Below are positions 1 to 11,170 of a DNA stretch of 64,000 nt, piece by piece. The stretch is taken from the NCBI GenBank assembly GCA_036937835.1, contig CM072879.1, positions 6,256,501-6,320,500 on the forward strand, in the 5' to 3' direction. Each line of letters begins with the position of its first letter. The stretch's first letter is position 1. This DNA comes from Pampus argenteus. Taxonomy: Eukaryota > Chordata > Actinopteri > Scombriformes > Stromateidae. A program made the translations under genes and the position numbers. A model generated the notes under the pieces. That model was given only the letters and a program-made list of their open reading frames with translations. It had not been told where the DNA came from and searched no databases.

Positions 1-282
1 TGACATGATAAGAGATTTAAAGGTATGCAAAATGTTGGGATATCAGAATTGGGAGGCTTGAGTCCAACAGGTTTTGTAACCGATAATCGGGCAAACACAT
101 GCAGCGATCGGCCACGGGCCCCCCTATCAGGTTCATCTAGGCGTGATCACCATGCACACGTTCTCAAATGATGAGTTTTTGAAAATCTTAACATTTGCCT
201 GTGGAGTGGAAAACACAACATCTCCAACACCTCTCTGTGTGTATGTAATGTTTATAAATGAGGCCTCAGAAGGCTGTTGAAT
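1..282. other. Unique non-coding sequence beside the LINE 3' end
   Basis: No coding signal is supported here. The short open frame on the minus strand has no family resemblance and runs into the LINE tail. The sequence is moderately AT-rich, with no repeat recognised before the GGCAA tract at about 283. Confidence 0.5.
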
Positions 283-2350
283 GGCAAGGCAAGGCAAGGC
301 AAGTTTATTTGTATAGCACAATTCGTACACAAGGCAATTCATAGTGCTTTACAGAGGCAAGGAAAAACATTTGACATTAGGACAAGAAATAGCAATAGAA
401 AATAAAATTAAAGAGAGAAGAAAATTTAATTAAAAACAATTTAAAACAATAAACGAATCACTGGAATATGATTAAAAATTCTTAAGAAGTTCTTTAAAAG
501 AGCTCAGCCATAAGCACGTGAAAATAGAAAAGTTTTTAACCTGGATTTAAAAGTGCTAAGAGTTGGGGCTGATTTCAGTCCTGCTGGTAGTTTGTTCCAG
601 TTGTGAGCAGCATAACTGCTAAATGCTGCTTTACCGTGTCTGGTTTGAACTCTGTGCTCCACTATCTGACCTGAGTCAGTAGATCTCAGAGCCCTACTGG
701 GTCTATATTCTACTAACATTTCATTTATGTATTTTGGGCCTAAACCATTCAGTGATTTGTAAACTAGTAGCAGAACTTTAAAATCTATTCTGTGGCTAAC
801 TGGGAGCCAGTGTAAAGACTTAAGAACTGGGGTGATGTGTTCTGATCTCTTTGTTCTGGTCAAAACTCGAGCTGCTGCGTTCTGAATGAGCTGCAGCTGT
901 TTGATACTTTTTTGGGGGAGTCCAGTCAAAAGACCATTACAGTAGTCAAGTCTACTGGAGATGAAAGCATGGATCAGCTTCTCCTGATCTGTTTGGGACA
1001 TAAAGCCCTTAACTCTGGATATGTTCTTAAGTTGGTAGAAGGCTGTTTTGGTGACTGATTTTATGTGACTGTTGAAGGTCAGATCTGAATCTATCAATAC
1101 GCCAAGGTTTCGGACTTGGTCTTTAGTTTTTAGAGACAGTAACTCAAGGTGTTTACTGACAGCAACCCTCTTCTCTTTATTGCCAAAAACAATTACATCA
1201 GTTTTTTCTTGATTTAACTGAAGAAAATTTTGGTTCATCCAATTTTTGACTTGCTCTAGACAGTTACACAATGACTCTATAGGACTGCAGTCATCTGGGG
1301 ACAGCGCAAGATATATCTGTGTGTCATCTGCATAACTATGATAGTTGACCTTAGAATTCTGCAGAATTTGACCCAAAGGCAGCATATATAGGCTGAACAA
1401 AAGGGGTCCAAGAACTGACCCCTGAGGAACCCCACATGTCATAGCCACTCGATCTGATTGATTACTTCCAATGGTCACAAAATAACTCCGTTCCTCCAAG
1501 TAGGATCTGAACCATTCTAGGACTGTTCCACGGAGTCCTGCCCATGTTTCCAACCTGGTCAGCAGTATGCTGTGATCCACAGTGTCAAACGCAGCACTGA
1601 GATCCAGCAGGACCAGAACTGATACTTTGCCTGAGTCAGTGTTCAACCTTATGTCATTTAACACTCTAATAAGAGCTGTTTCTGTACTGTGGTGAGCTCG
1701 AAAACCTGATTGAAATTTGTCAAAAAGTCCACTGGAGTTCAAGTAATTACTGAGTTGATTAAAAACCACTTTCTCAACAATCTTGGCTATAAAAGGAAGA
1801 TTTGAGACAGGTCTGTAGTTGGTTAACTTGAAAGTATCCAGCGTTCGCTTTTTTAAGAGTGGCTTGATGGCAGCTACTTTTAGGGGTTTAGGAAACGTGC
1901 CTGATTGAAGTGAGCAATTTATTATTTGCTGCAGATCTGTTTGGACAGATTTTACAATAGTTTTAAAAAAGTCAGATGGCATTGTGTCAAGACAGCATGT
2001 CGATGATTTAAGATGCTTAACTGTTTCTTCTATGCTTTTTTGATCAACTGTATTAAATTCTAACATCACAGTTGATTCATTCCTAGGCGGTTTTAGGGAT
2101 TGCGTCACTTTATCATTTTGTAGATTTGTGTTGATATTTAACCTTAAAGATTTTATTTTTTCATCGAAAAAGTGAGCAAATTCATTGCATTTTTCTTTTG
2201 AAGAGAGTTCTGAAACCATCTCTTTTGGGGGGTTTGTAAGCTTATCGACTATAGCAAACAGAGTGCGAGTGTTGTTGATGTTTTTATTAATAATTTTAGA
2301 GAAGTGTTGCTGTCTAGCCTTGATTAACTCATGGTTGAAATTACTGAGAA
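283..2350 (-). mobile_element. 5'-truncated LINE, CR1/L2 group (L2- or Rex1-like)
   Basis: A non-LTR retrotransposon read on the minus strand. Coding sequence with homology to LINE ORF2 starts near 2345 and the 3' untranslated region runs down to a short tandem (GGCAA)n tract at 283-302, which is the 3' terminal microsatellite in element orientation. The 3' UTR includes a stretch near 300-350 (TTTATTTGTATAGCACAATT) that I recall as widely dispersed in teleosts. The endonuclease domain and the 5' UTR are missing. This is the usual result of incomplete target-primed reverse transcription. No convincing target-site duplication was found. The family call (CR1/L2 group) rests on the reverse-transcriptase and C-terminal motifs; choosing between L2 and Rex1 needs a library search. 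Confidence 0.9.
504..2219 (-). CDS. LINE ORF2 reverse transcriptase (partial, endonuclease missing)
   Basis: A 571-codon uninterrupted frame encoding the reverse transcriptase of the LINE, which copies element RNA into DNA at a nicked target. Visible motifs: NYRPVSNLPF at residues 134-143, FQSGFR at 169-174, LLDLSAAFDTVDH at 204-216 (motif A), GVPQGSVLGPLLF at 263-275 (motif B), catalytic YADD at 296-299, and NLGVLID near 381. The C-terminal region carries HWLPV at 480-484 and a WNKLP motif, as in CR1/L2-group ORF2 proteins. The ATG at 2219 is not the natural start. The same frame stays open upstream to about 2366 and is LINE-like to about 2343 (a KARQQHFSKI segment), so this is the 3' part of a longer ORF2. 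The endonuclease is lost, so the copy cannot move by itself. The open frame suggests a fairly recent insertion. Confidence 0.9.
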   Translation of the reverse strand: MVSELSSKEKCNEFAHFFDEKIKSLRLNINTNLQNDKVTQSLKPPRNESTVMLEFNTVDQKSIEETVKHLKSSTCCLDTMPSDFFKTIVKSVQTDLQQIINCSLQSGTFPKPLKVAAIKPLLKKRTLDTFKLTNYRPVSNLPFIAKIVEKVVFNQLSNYLNSSGLFDKFQSGFRAHHSTETALIRVLNDIRLNTDSGKVSVLVLLDLSAAFDTVDHSILLTRLETWAGLRGTVLEWFRSYLEERSYFVTIGSNQSDRVAMTCGVPQGSVLGPLLFSLYMLPLGQILQNSKVNYHSYADDTQIYLALSPDDCSPIESLCNCLEQVKNWMNQNFLQLNQEKTDVIVFGNKEKRVAVSKHLELLSLKTKDQVRNLGVLIDSDLTFNSHIKSVTKTAFYQLKNISRVKGFMSQTDQEKLIHAFISSRLDYCNGLLTGLPQKSIKQLQLIQNAAARVLTRTKRSEHITPVLKSLHWLPVSHRIDFKVLLLVYKSLNGLGPKYINEMLVEYRPSRALRSTDSGQIVEHRVQTRHGKAAFSSYAAHNWNKLPAGLKSAPTLSTFKSRLKTFLFSRAYG

Positions 2351-2365
2351 TGGGGCAGGTGGTTT

Positions 2366-5022
2366 AGTTTCTGCAGAGGCACACAGGTGGGACTGCGAGC
2401 CACTTGTCTGCCATAGTCTCTTCACTGACTCACCAGAGAGCAGCAAAGCCAACAGACATCACTGACTCATCCTTCCTTCCTTTTCTTTCTGTGGGTCGTC
2501 CACAGAGGGCAGGAGGTGTGTGTGTATGTGGGCTTCTTTTTTGTGTGCACCTCCTTAAGGCCCACACTCAATTTTTACACACAGATATAAAGCGGCAGAT
2601 TCACACTTTCTCTCGCACACGCATGCCCAAAGCTGTTCCAGGGCTCTCAAAATACACAGAAACACACACACACACACTTGCATATCTTTTTATACATTTG
2701 AGGTTACTCTTCAAATGTATATGACCACGCTCACGTTTCACTATGACTAATTCATTCCAGCATCTGTGATCACAGCACTCCTCAAACATGACCTCTGCAT
2801 AGGATCAGGCATTATCTCCTGCAAATCTACATGTGAAATCTAAATGGCTGTGTATGTACATGCCCAGTAAGGGGAGGCAAGTAAATATTGATGCGCATCC
2901 TGTTCCATCTCATCCTCAGTCCATCTGGAGCCACAGTAGCCTCTGGAGAACAAACAAGCTGGAAGAAAACTGCCTGCTTGTCTCCCTCTCTTTTTGTCTT
3001 TCTATCCGTCCAATCCCCGCGTCCCTCGCACCTCGTTAAGTTTTTACCATGCACTCCACTCTCCTTCTCGTCATTTCCCTCGCTATCCTCCAAGATGTAC
3101 TTTGCTCCCATTTCATATGCGTGTGTTCCCAGTCACAACAGATGAATTATAGATCAACATCCATGAAGCGGAATGCCAGAGATCTCTCGTTGCAGTTACA
3201 CCACACACACACACACACACGCCCATGTCACAAAATTACGGCCCTGAGCAAAGGAAACGTTATGATACGGTCATTTAACAAATGCTTTTATCATAAGTGA
3301 ACAGTAATACGTGGTGTATTTTTAGCTTGGACCTCAAGGGGATTTTGCAGATTGTTAGGATCCAATAAACATCGTAGGCTTTGCAGCCAGCTGAGATGTT
3401 GCTTCAGTATCATATTGTTTTGTCTCAGCTCAGTCCATATGTAGGGCAAAGAAATGGAGCCAGTGGAAAAGATGTCCTATTCCCTGTTATCATGTGTTGG
3501 AAAATAAATATCTAAGCTTGTCCAAAGCCTCAGAAGAATCTGGAGTATTTGAGCAAGCCATCCATGAAAGTGAATAGTAAACGCAGTGCCTCTCGTCATT
3601 GCTCCCTCATTGCCTAGCCTCTTTTTCCCCCAGCAAGTATTTTTGCTATCTTTCTGGAGATGATTCTCCTTCTTCTCCTTCTTCTTCTTCTTCTTTCCTC
3701 TTCTGTCTCTTTTATTAAACAGAATCAGTTTTTCTTGTCAGAGTCCTCCCTCACTCCATCACTTTTTAATAACCCTCCTCTCTTTAATGAGTTCTGTAAT
3801 GTACACATGGGGCAGCAGCTAGGGGCCAATTTGTGATTTCACATCTGATCAGATCAGAGAAAGCTAAGAAAATAAGACGGGCGAAAAACACTCTCGTATA
3901 CACACACACACATACACACAAATCTTCCCGCGTATCTCCTCCTCTTCTTGGCTACACTCACAAGAGAGAATCTTGCATCTCATCTCAGTCCAGGGAATAG
4001 CGGCGCTCCCTGAGCCGCCATTTTGGAAGCATCCTCTGGAACAGCGTATCACCGGAGAGAGCTCCTTAGAGGGTGAAGGGGAGAGAGCAGCAGGGAGAGA
4101 AATATAGAGGAATGCTGATGTGTATCCCCGCGAGGTTGGTTAACTTTACACTTCTGGATAGACCTAATGAAGCTCTCCTGTTCTTTATTGCTGGGTTTTG
4201 TGTCTGGAAGAGTTGCAGAGAGGTGAGGGATTTCGTAATTGGATGCAAGCGGCAAAAAAACCCTCAGTTTTGACATCTGGCTCTAGTCTATCTTTCCCAG
4301 GTTAGGATGCAGAAACCGACTGAATTGGCTCCACCGCACACGACTCAGACAGTGTCATGACGTCACAGAATTTTGCTTACCTGAGATGTACTTGTTTTGG
4401 AGGGGTGACTAGGTTTTTTTTTTCCTGCACAAAACGCATGCAGAATCCCAACAAGAGCATGAGGATTCATGTCCCTGAATCTTTTTATAATGAAAAATGA
4501 TAAAATGATAAACGGGGACTGAGCAATCATATTGAAAAAACAAACTTTCTTCATGGACCTTGCTTTGTTCACAGGGATATTGTCATGTTGAAAACTGAAA
4601 TGTAATACAAAAAAACCCTGATACATCCATGTACCATTTTTGGCTGTATAGTGTACATTTCATGTTGCTTCATTATTCACACAAAACATTGTATTTCTGT
4701 ATTTTTATAACAGAGCTTGAACTTCCCCCAAGCAGAATGGCTTTAAAGATATAAGCTCCCAACTTTTAACAGTAAAATTGATGGTTAATTAACTTTTACG
4801 ACTGTAGTGTCAAAACAAATGCCGACAGTACTAAAGCATCAGAAACAAATGCACTGCAAATGAATGTGGTGTCATAACTATAGAAAAAGCTGGTTGATTT
4901 AAGGACTTGGGTTTAGCCAAGGTACTTTGTCACTGGGTTGACCAATTTTGCTATTTAATTACATTGTACTTTGGGTAGAAGAGTTATAGTACTTGTAATA
5001 ATAACCAAACGTTTCTTATGTC
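2366..5022. other. Gene-free interval with short simple repeats
   Basis: No coding region is supported. It contains short CA tracts (near 2662, 3202-3220 and 3898-3920), a TTC-rich tract near 3665-3700 and otherwise unique AT-rich sequence. All open frames are short, overlap on both strands and are partly made of the CA tracts. Confidence 0.6.
3202..3220. repeat. (CA)n microsatellite
   Basis: Short uninterrupted CA dinucleotide tract. Confidence 0.9.
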
Positions 5023-5218
5023 TTTGGGTCTCAGGGTCTAAGTGTTTCAGGCACTCTGGATCTCAGGGTCTCACGGTATTAGCCTCTCAGGGTATCAGGG
5101 TCTTTGTGTCTCAGTGTTTCTGGGTCTCAACGTCTCAGGGTCTCTGGGTTTCAAGGTCTCAGGGTTTCAAGGTATCAGGGTTTCAAGGTCTCAGGGTTTC
5201 AAGGTCTCAGGGTCTCGG
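5023..5218 (+). repeat. Minisatellite, 8-bp unit with 16-bp higher-order period
   Basis: Tandem copies of an octamer close to TCTCAGGG, many alternating with TTTCAAGG, so the 3' half reads as a 16-bp repeat near GTCTCAGGGTTTCAAG. The 5' half is more diverged and the last roughly 80 bp is nearly perfect. Because 8 and 16 are not multiples of 3, all three plus-strand frames stay open and give low-complexity GLRVSRSQGF-like peptides. These are by-products of the repeat and not genes. Confidence 0.9.
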
Positions 5219-5502
5219 CCCCTGATCAGAATTCATTGTCTTGTCCAAGGACACATGAGCATGAGTTGTTTGTCACACGTGCTTGAACTTTTGACTTGTA
5301 CTGTGTAATTAAAGGACGGCCTACACACCACTCCACTCTGCTGCCACTTCAATTATGAGAGCTTTGTACCGCAGGCCGTGGGTTTCTCCACTTTGACTGT
5401 ATAGCATTGGAAAAATGCTCTACTTTGAAGACCATACAACTAAATTTCATGGTAGCAGAATGAAATTAATGAAATTACTCAAATGTTACAGGTTGGACAT
5501 TC

Positions 5503-5553
<51 letters not shown>

Positions 5554-5591
5554 CATGCATGCGTGCGTGTGTGTGTGTGTGTGTGTGTGTG
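5503..5591. repeat. Compound (TG)n / (GC)(ATGC) microsatellite
   Basis: About 89 bp of TG repeats interrupted near 5547-5568 by alternating GCGCGC and ATGC/GTGC units. Alternating purine-pyrimidine sequence throughout, so potentially Z-DNA forming. Confidence 0.95.
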
Positions 5592-6319
5592 AGAGCTGCA
5601 GCTCCATTCACCTCTTTTGTATATAGCAGTATGAGGAACATGATGGCAAAGAGAGCAATGCAGTGCTTAAAGATAAAATAACCAGTAGAAGATTTGTAAT
5701 AAATGCCTTCATTTTGTATTCTTTCCATGTACTCAGTTGAGGAGAGTTTTACAACCTTATCTTAGTGTGGCCCCTTTGGCCATGTATGCTCTTTATCTAT
5801 GGTTAAATGTAAACATGGATATTTTTTAAATCTCTACTGATCTGAAACTCCGTCCACTAAATTGTTTCATTTTTTTCCCAGCCAGAATCATAATAATGAT
5901 ATGATGAATGATGTAATACTTTGTTGATCCCTGAGGAAATTCTCTTTCCTCTCAGAGATTAGAGGTCAGGTCCAGAAAGAAGAACAGTGTTTCCTTACAA
6001 AAATAGTTTCTTCTTCTTTTTTTACCTTTTCCAAAAATACAAGAGCAAAGGAATTAATTAGATTTAGATTAATCACTGATATGTTATATTATCTAGGAAG
6101 CTGATCCTGGATACTATTATATCAGAGTTTAGGTTAAGAGTTGAAGTAAAATCTGCAAGTGACAGTTATCACTTCAGCTGATGACTTTGTCAGTCGCCAG
6201 CTAGAAATGATAAATTACCAGCTCTTGACTCCCTCTGTCTGAAATCAAGGACCATCACTGTCAGCAGCATGTAACACCATCTAACATGTTTGCACTTCAT
6301 CTTGCTTCAAACTTGCCAG

Positions 6320-6346
6320 TGTGTGTGTGTGTGTGTGTGTGTGTGT
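6320..6346. repeat. (TG)n microsatellite
   Basis: Uninterrupted TG tract. Confidence 0.95.
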
Positions 6347-7364
6347 TGTATGAATGCCTGATTTTACACCATCTTGCTGGCTACACATATTTCTTTTTGT
6401 GCTTTTTTACTCACATACATGTTCCCAGGATGAATTTTAATACTTAAAGTCTCAGTTAGTAGTGATTCTTCCAACATGGTGGTGTATTTATTTACAGTGG
6501 TAACAGATTGTTCATTGGCTGAGCTCGCTCCTGAGCTAAGCTCCTAAATGAGGCACCGAGGGGCTTGACACGTCTGTCTAGCATTCTGGTCTGAAACTGA
6601 CTGGACCAGGACGGATAGAGGAGTGATGGAAAGACAGTCTGCTCTGACCTGATGGTGTCATCTGTTGTGAAAAGGCTGTGATGGTGTACCGGGGCTGCTC
6701 CGCCTCGATGCACTTATGGGACTCTACAGGGGCTCTAGACCATCTGAAATCAAAGGGATCTGCGATACTTTTCTCGCTGAAGTTGTGCAGACATTAGATG
6801 ACTAAAAGGCCAAGAGTCTGCAGCTTCTCCATCCAAATACTACACCAGGTGATTTTGCTGATATCAGTCTCCATCTTTGGCTGGGAAGATCAGCTGCAGG
6901 AGGCTGGAATGAAAAGCTGCATTCTCTTGACCGTCCATGGCTCATATTTGGACGGCGCTGTACTGTAGAGCGATCTGGGTTTTGAGAGAACAGTGAATCT
7001 GAAGCCAAGAAGATGATGTAGTGCTCTGGCCTGGGCTCATCTGGCCATAGAAAGATGGAGGAAGTGTGAAGTGAGATGACACATGGAGAAGCATCATGCC
7101 AGTGACATGATGATGGAGTCCGTTTAAGGACTGTCAAGCCATGTGCCATGGCATGACAGTGAGAGCTACAACAAACAATCTTGTGCAAATGGAAGATAAA
7201 GAAAATCATAAGAAAACCAATGAAATGACAAAATGAACAACTATAGCACACACAAGTTGGATTGTTGTCACAAGAACCTTCCCTATGTTATAACACAGTC
7301 TACTTTCGCTAGAAAATCTGACTAGTTTACATGTTTTGCTGCACTTACTAAACTGAAGTCACTG

Positions 7365-7830
7365 TGGGATGTCGTCTATCCTTAAAGATGCTCTAATGAA
7401 TATTTTTATATCATTGGATCACATGACTGTGTGATGTGGACTCTACTCCCCCGTAGCTCTATGAAAGTTTACAGCTTCTTCAAGCTAATTGCTTTAGACC
7501 ACAACTATACTGTTTTTAGTCTCTCTCAGTACTCTCATTAGCATCATTATCGGCCAGAAAAGGTAGGTGTTTGCAGCAAAACAAACAAAAAACAGATAAG
7601 GTTAGCAACTAGCTGGTGAACATATGGGTGTATTTAGCAGCTAAAAAACAGATTTTTGTCAGGATATGATGGGGACCAAAACAGTTAAAAGGACAGTGAA
7701 TATTATTATATTTGTCAGGCAGACACAAACTCCTAATGAATGCTAATGTTGCTGTGTGTCTGCTCAACATGTAAATAAGCGACTTGCTTCTATGTCCAAG
7801 TGACCAAAAATTCACTTAATGCAGGTTTAT
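7365..7830 (-). repeat. Dispersed teleost-type repeat (family A), copy 1
   Basis: The reverse complement aligns by eye with the segments at about 10,775-11,170 and 54,560-54,880. Shared blocks include a CACAGTCATnTGATCCA-like block, an adjacent ATATAAAAATATT block and a GCTAACATTAGCATTCATTnGGAG-like block. No protein is encoded. The transposon class is unknown to me. Edges are approximate. Confidence 0.6.
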
Positions 7831-8076
7831 TGAACATTACCTCATTAGAAAACCAATACATAACTCTGAAGTATGACAGCTAGTCTGCTTCGATTGAAAA
7901 CTGAAAGGTTTTCCAAGATGTAGAATACAAAGCGAAATATGTTAAGGATATGTTAATAAAGACCAATCATAAAACGATTATGAAAGGGGAATTGTTGATG
8001 ATCTTCATTCTACATCCAGCTAGATTTCTCCATTCCTTTCCACATTTAATTCTCTCCCTGTATATCTCTTAGTTCT

Positions 8077-8376
8077 GTGTCCAATGACCCCCGCCCCATC
8101 CTCCATCATAAAGCTGTATTTTGTCTCTCCTATGTGTCTGTGTGGAGGATGTTTTCCAACATCTCTGGCTGGAAAAAACTGTCTGGGCTGCCGCCCAACA
8201 CCGGCAAGCAGGGCCAGTTGGGTAGCTCACTCTGCCAGGCCGTCACCCTGGATCCCTTCACCTCCACCACCACCTCCCGTCCATCCTCCTGCTTTGGTAT
8301 TGGGGTCACGTTTCCCTCCACTGACAGGGAAGACTTCTTTAGAGGGCGGATTAAAAGGCCTCCAAACCGATCCTGA
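8077..8376. other. Possible exon or diverged coding block, strand uncertain
   Basis: An island where the plus frame (containing NTGKQGQLGSSLCQAVTLD) and the minus frame over 8130-8321 (containing VEVKGSRVTAWQSELPNW) share the same third-codon positions. Those positions are strongly G/C, unlike the flanks. On the minus strand a pyrimidine-rich acceptor (CTTCCCTGTCAG) ends at about 8328. No convincing donor was found on either strand and I recognise no family. It could be a terminal exon, a non-coding exon, or a GC-rich patch that is open by chance. Confidence 0.2.
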
Positions 8377-8492
8377 TAGGAGGTGTCTGGCAGCTGATGT
8401 TGCTGGGTGATATATCACAACGCTGAGGAGTGGAGAGGGGGTGTGGGGGGGGGTGGGAGAGACAGAACTGGAAACTTCTGATTGGCTTTGAC

Positions 8493-8526
8493 TGTGTGTG
8501 CGCAGGTGTGTGTGTGTGTGTGTGTA
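8493..8526. repeat. Imperfect (TG)n microsatellite
   Basis: TG tract interrupted once by CGCAGG. Confidence 0.85.
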
Positions 8527-8715
8527 TACCCCTGTATGTGTGTTGCAAAGGGCATTTTCCACTGACCAAAGATGAAAGGATAACGGTTGGTTGTCTCCTC
8601 TTGTGGTGGCTGATTAGAGTGATGCAATCGACTGAAAGGAGGCCTCCTCACACATAAACAACATTCTCCAAATCATCAAACCCACATGAATGTACAAAGA
8701 TGTGAAAACACAAAC

Positions 8716-8742
8716 CACACACACACATACACACACACACAG
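8716..8742. repeat. (CA)n microsatellite
   Basis: CA tract with one TA interruption. Confidence 0.9.
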
Positions 8743-8899
8743 ACAGGCTGGCTGCGTCACAAATCATCTGACATGTCCGTGTGACTTCATTAAATTCTTG
8801 CATAAGAAAACTCCACCTTGTTGTCAATTGCCAGATCACCAGCTGGCTCATTTCAAAATCACAGTGAAGTATTCTTTGTTAGTATCGAGTGAATGATGA

Positions 8900-8924
8900 G
8901 TGTGTGTGTGTGTGTGTGTGTGTG
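8900..8924. repeat. (TG)n microsatellite
   Basis: Uninterrupted TG tract. Confidence 0.95.
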
Positions 8925-10304
8925 CGCTGTGCTCTAATGGCAGATGAGTGACCCAGTCAGAAAAGGTCAGCAACACTACAGGGCTGATGCAAGGTGCGAG
9001 CTGGCGAGGCGGCCTGCACGCACCAACTAATTAAATGTCAGCGAGTCAGACTGGGGGGAGAGAGAGAAGATAAGGGGAGGAAGGGGGGAGGGAACATGGG
9101 AGAGAGTGGGAGAAAGGTAGAAGAGAGAACAGACCTTGTTGTAAATGTCATGCGTTACATAAGGTTTCACTCTTTGGCAGCTGAGAGTTCAGGGGCAAAA
9201 AAAGGGGAGAAACGGTTTCGGAGAGTTTGTCCATGTTTGAGGTTTGTTAGGTTAAGTGGTTTGTAAGTGTTTTGGATAATGTGACGAATTATGTCAAAAG
9301 AATGCAGAAGCTCTTTGAACTTTGACCCATTGTCTAGCTCGAGTGATCTCTGAAAATGGACATCTGTGATGACCCTCCAGCAGTTGGTTACAGTGTTTCA
9401 CTGATACATGTAAATAACACAACGCTTTGAATTTGAATTTTTTTCAGTAAGTTCAGTGACATTTGCTTTTTTCCTCACTGTTCACTGTGGGGTCCAAAAG
9501 ATCCCACTGTTGTCTGTGTTAAAATATAATAACCTATATGTAGAAAACATTTTAAGTGCCATAAATAGGAATTGCTCATTTAAAGAAGGTGACACAGTGT
9601 GGGAATCACCATAAAGCTTTGTTATTACACCAAAAATGAAATATTTTTCAGTTTTCAGTGTTATATGGGCTATGTGCTTACATTTACATTTACATCGGTC
9701 CCAAACCTGCACCATTGAAGTTTCATTTCAGCTACCTACATGGGTTCTGTGGCAACAGAAAACATGGAGACATAATGGCATTAATCAATAATGTAAAGAG
9801 CACCTGAGGTTGTTGAGAGGAAAATGTAATCCATGGACTTTTTGTTCGGCAAAACATTATGTTATTGTACATATTCTTGGGGTGAATTAGACCCCAGAGA
9901 GATCTAATTGGCTAATTGGATTTGGATGTTCCTATAAGCAAGGTGACCGACGGACCAATTCCTCAATAACTTTGTGTATTTCCTTTAACTAACGTGGTGT
10001 CTTAGAGGGTTTGAGCTACAGTAGCTGCTGCTGTTTGTTTTTAGAAACGAGAACATTCCTTTATGTGTTTAAGACCTGTTAGTAAAGACTGAACTGATTG
10101 TGTAGTTCATTTGCACACATTGCTGCACATGCATGTGTGTCTGTATTATGAGAGCAGGGTCCTTACATTTTTCTGAAAGGAAGATATTGGGAGCATCTCC
10201 TCTCCCCCTAAAAAGCTGTTGAATAATTCAGTATGCCCCAGTTTCTGCCCATTAGGTTGACACACTGCTGGAACTCTCTTGCCTGGAGTAGTTGACAGCT
10301 TTCT

Positions 10305-10410
10305 TACACACACACAGACACACAAGCCCCAGACGAGGTCACACACACACATACACGCACACACAAGTCCTCTCTCTCTCTCACACACATGCATATATGT
10401 ATATACACAC
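10305..10410. repeat. Compound CA / CT / TA simple-sequence region
   Basis: Interrupted CA tracts, then a short CT run, then further CA and TA steps. The open frames over it (10146-10394 and 10279-10665) are produced by the repeat. Confidence 0.85.
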
Positions 10411-10733
10411 CAGCTCTTTAAAAGAGTTCTTTCTCACATAATCTTCTCTGCTTTCTCTTCTCCTGTTGTCAACTTTCTTCCTCAATTTCTTTTCAACCTT
10501 TTTTTTTTCTTTTTGCATTTCTTATTCCGCCTCCGTTTTCGCCATCTCTCATTTCCATTCTCAGTCTATTGTCCTGTCTCCCTACCTGCCAAATTTAGTC
10601 TCACCTGTTTTCTACAATGTATGTATTACTGTCACCTTGATGTCCCTATTTTGGGTTGTTGCTAAGGCCGCGCTGACGACCTAAATCCAACAGATGTGCT
10701 TGAAAACTTGACTTTCGCATTTAAATTTAAACC

Positions 10734-10752
10734 ATTAATTAATTAATTAATT
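10734..10752. repeat. (AATT)n tract
   Basis: Four to five tandem AATT units just upstream of family A copy 2. Confidence 0.85.
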
Positions 10753-10774
10753 TGATTTATTTGCAGTGACACCA

Positions 10775-11170
10775 CCTTTTATGATAATATGGTGAAATAG
10801 TTAGCAAAGTGTTGCCTATTTATGCGGCTAATATGGAACATTAGCATTCATTTGGAGTCAGCTTCTGGCCAGTAGGGTAAATGTGAAGAAAATATTCACT
10901 TTCCTTGTCAGTCTCCACTCTACCTGAGGGAAATATTTGGCCCTGTGGTTACCAGCTAGCCGCTAAAAATGATGCTAACGAGACACGAGAGTGAATCAAA
11001 AGTTTTGGGCTGTAGAACCAAAACAATTTGCTAAAAGGCACTAAAACTCTCTGCAGAGATAAAAGGAAAAGCAAGAGGCTCCCTTACTACAAGCGACCCA
11101 TTTCCTTTACAAGTATTCATGTGACCCTTTGTTAATATAAAAAATATTGATGATAGCTGCTTTTAAAACA
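10775..11170 (+). repeat. Dispersed teleost-type repeat (family A), copy 2
   Basis: Shares with copies 1, 3 and 4 a block near ACATTAGCATTCATTTGGAG, a CTCCACTCTACCTGAGGGAAA block, a CACCAGCTAG-like block and a terminal GTTAATATAAAAAATATTGA block followed by a CAGCTTTAA-like end. Encodes nothing. Edges are approximate. Confidence 0.6.

Larger units (their letters stand above)
5219..7364. other. Gene-free interval with TG microsatellites
   Basis: Apart from the two TG tracts listed separately, I see only unique AT-rich sequence. The open frames either read through the TG tract or lack any family resemblance. Confidence 0.6.
7831..10304. other. Gene-free interval apart from a weak ORF near 8.1-8.4 kb
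   Basis: Contains three CA/TG tracts (8493-8526, 8716-8742, 8900-8924) and the GC-richer block at 8077-8376 listed separately. The remainder is unique, AT-rich and without a coding signal. Confidence 0.55.

Noticed and set aside
5023..5308. Three overlapping small proteins at the minisatellite
   Set aside because: All frames are open because the repeat unit lacks stops in any phase. The peptides are low-complexity.
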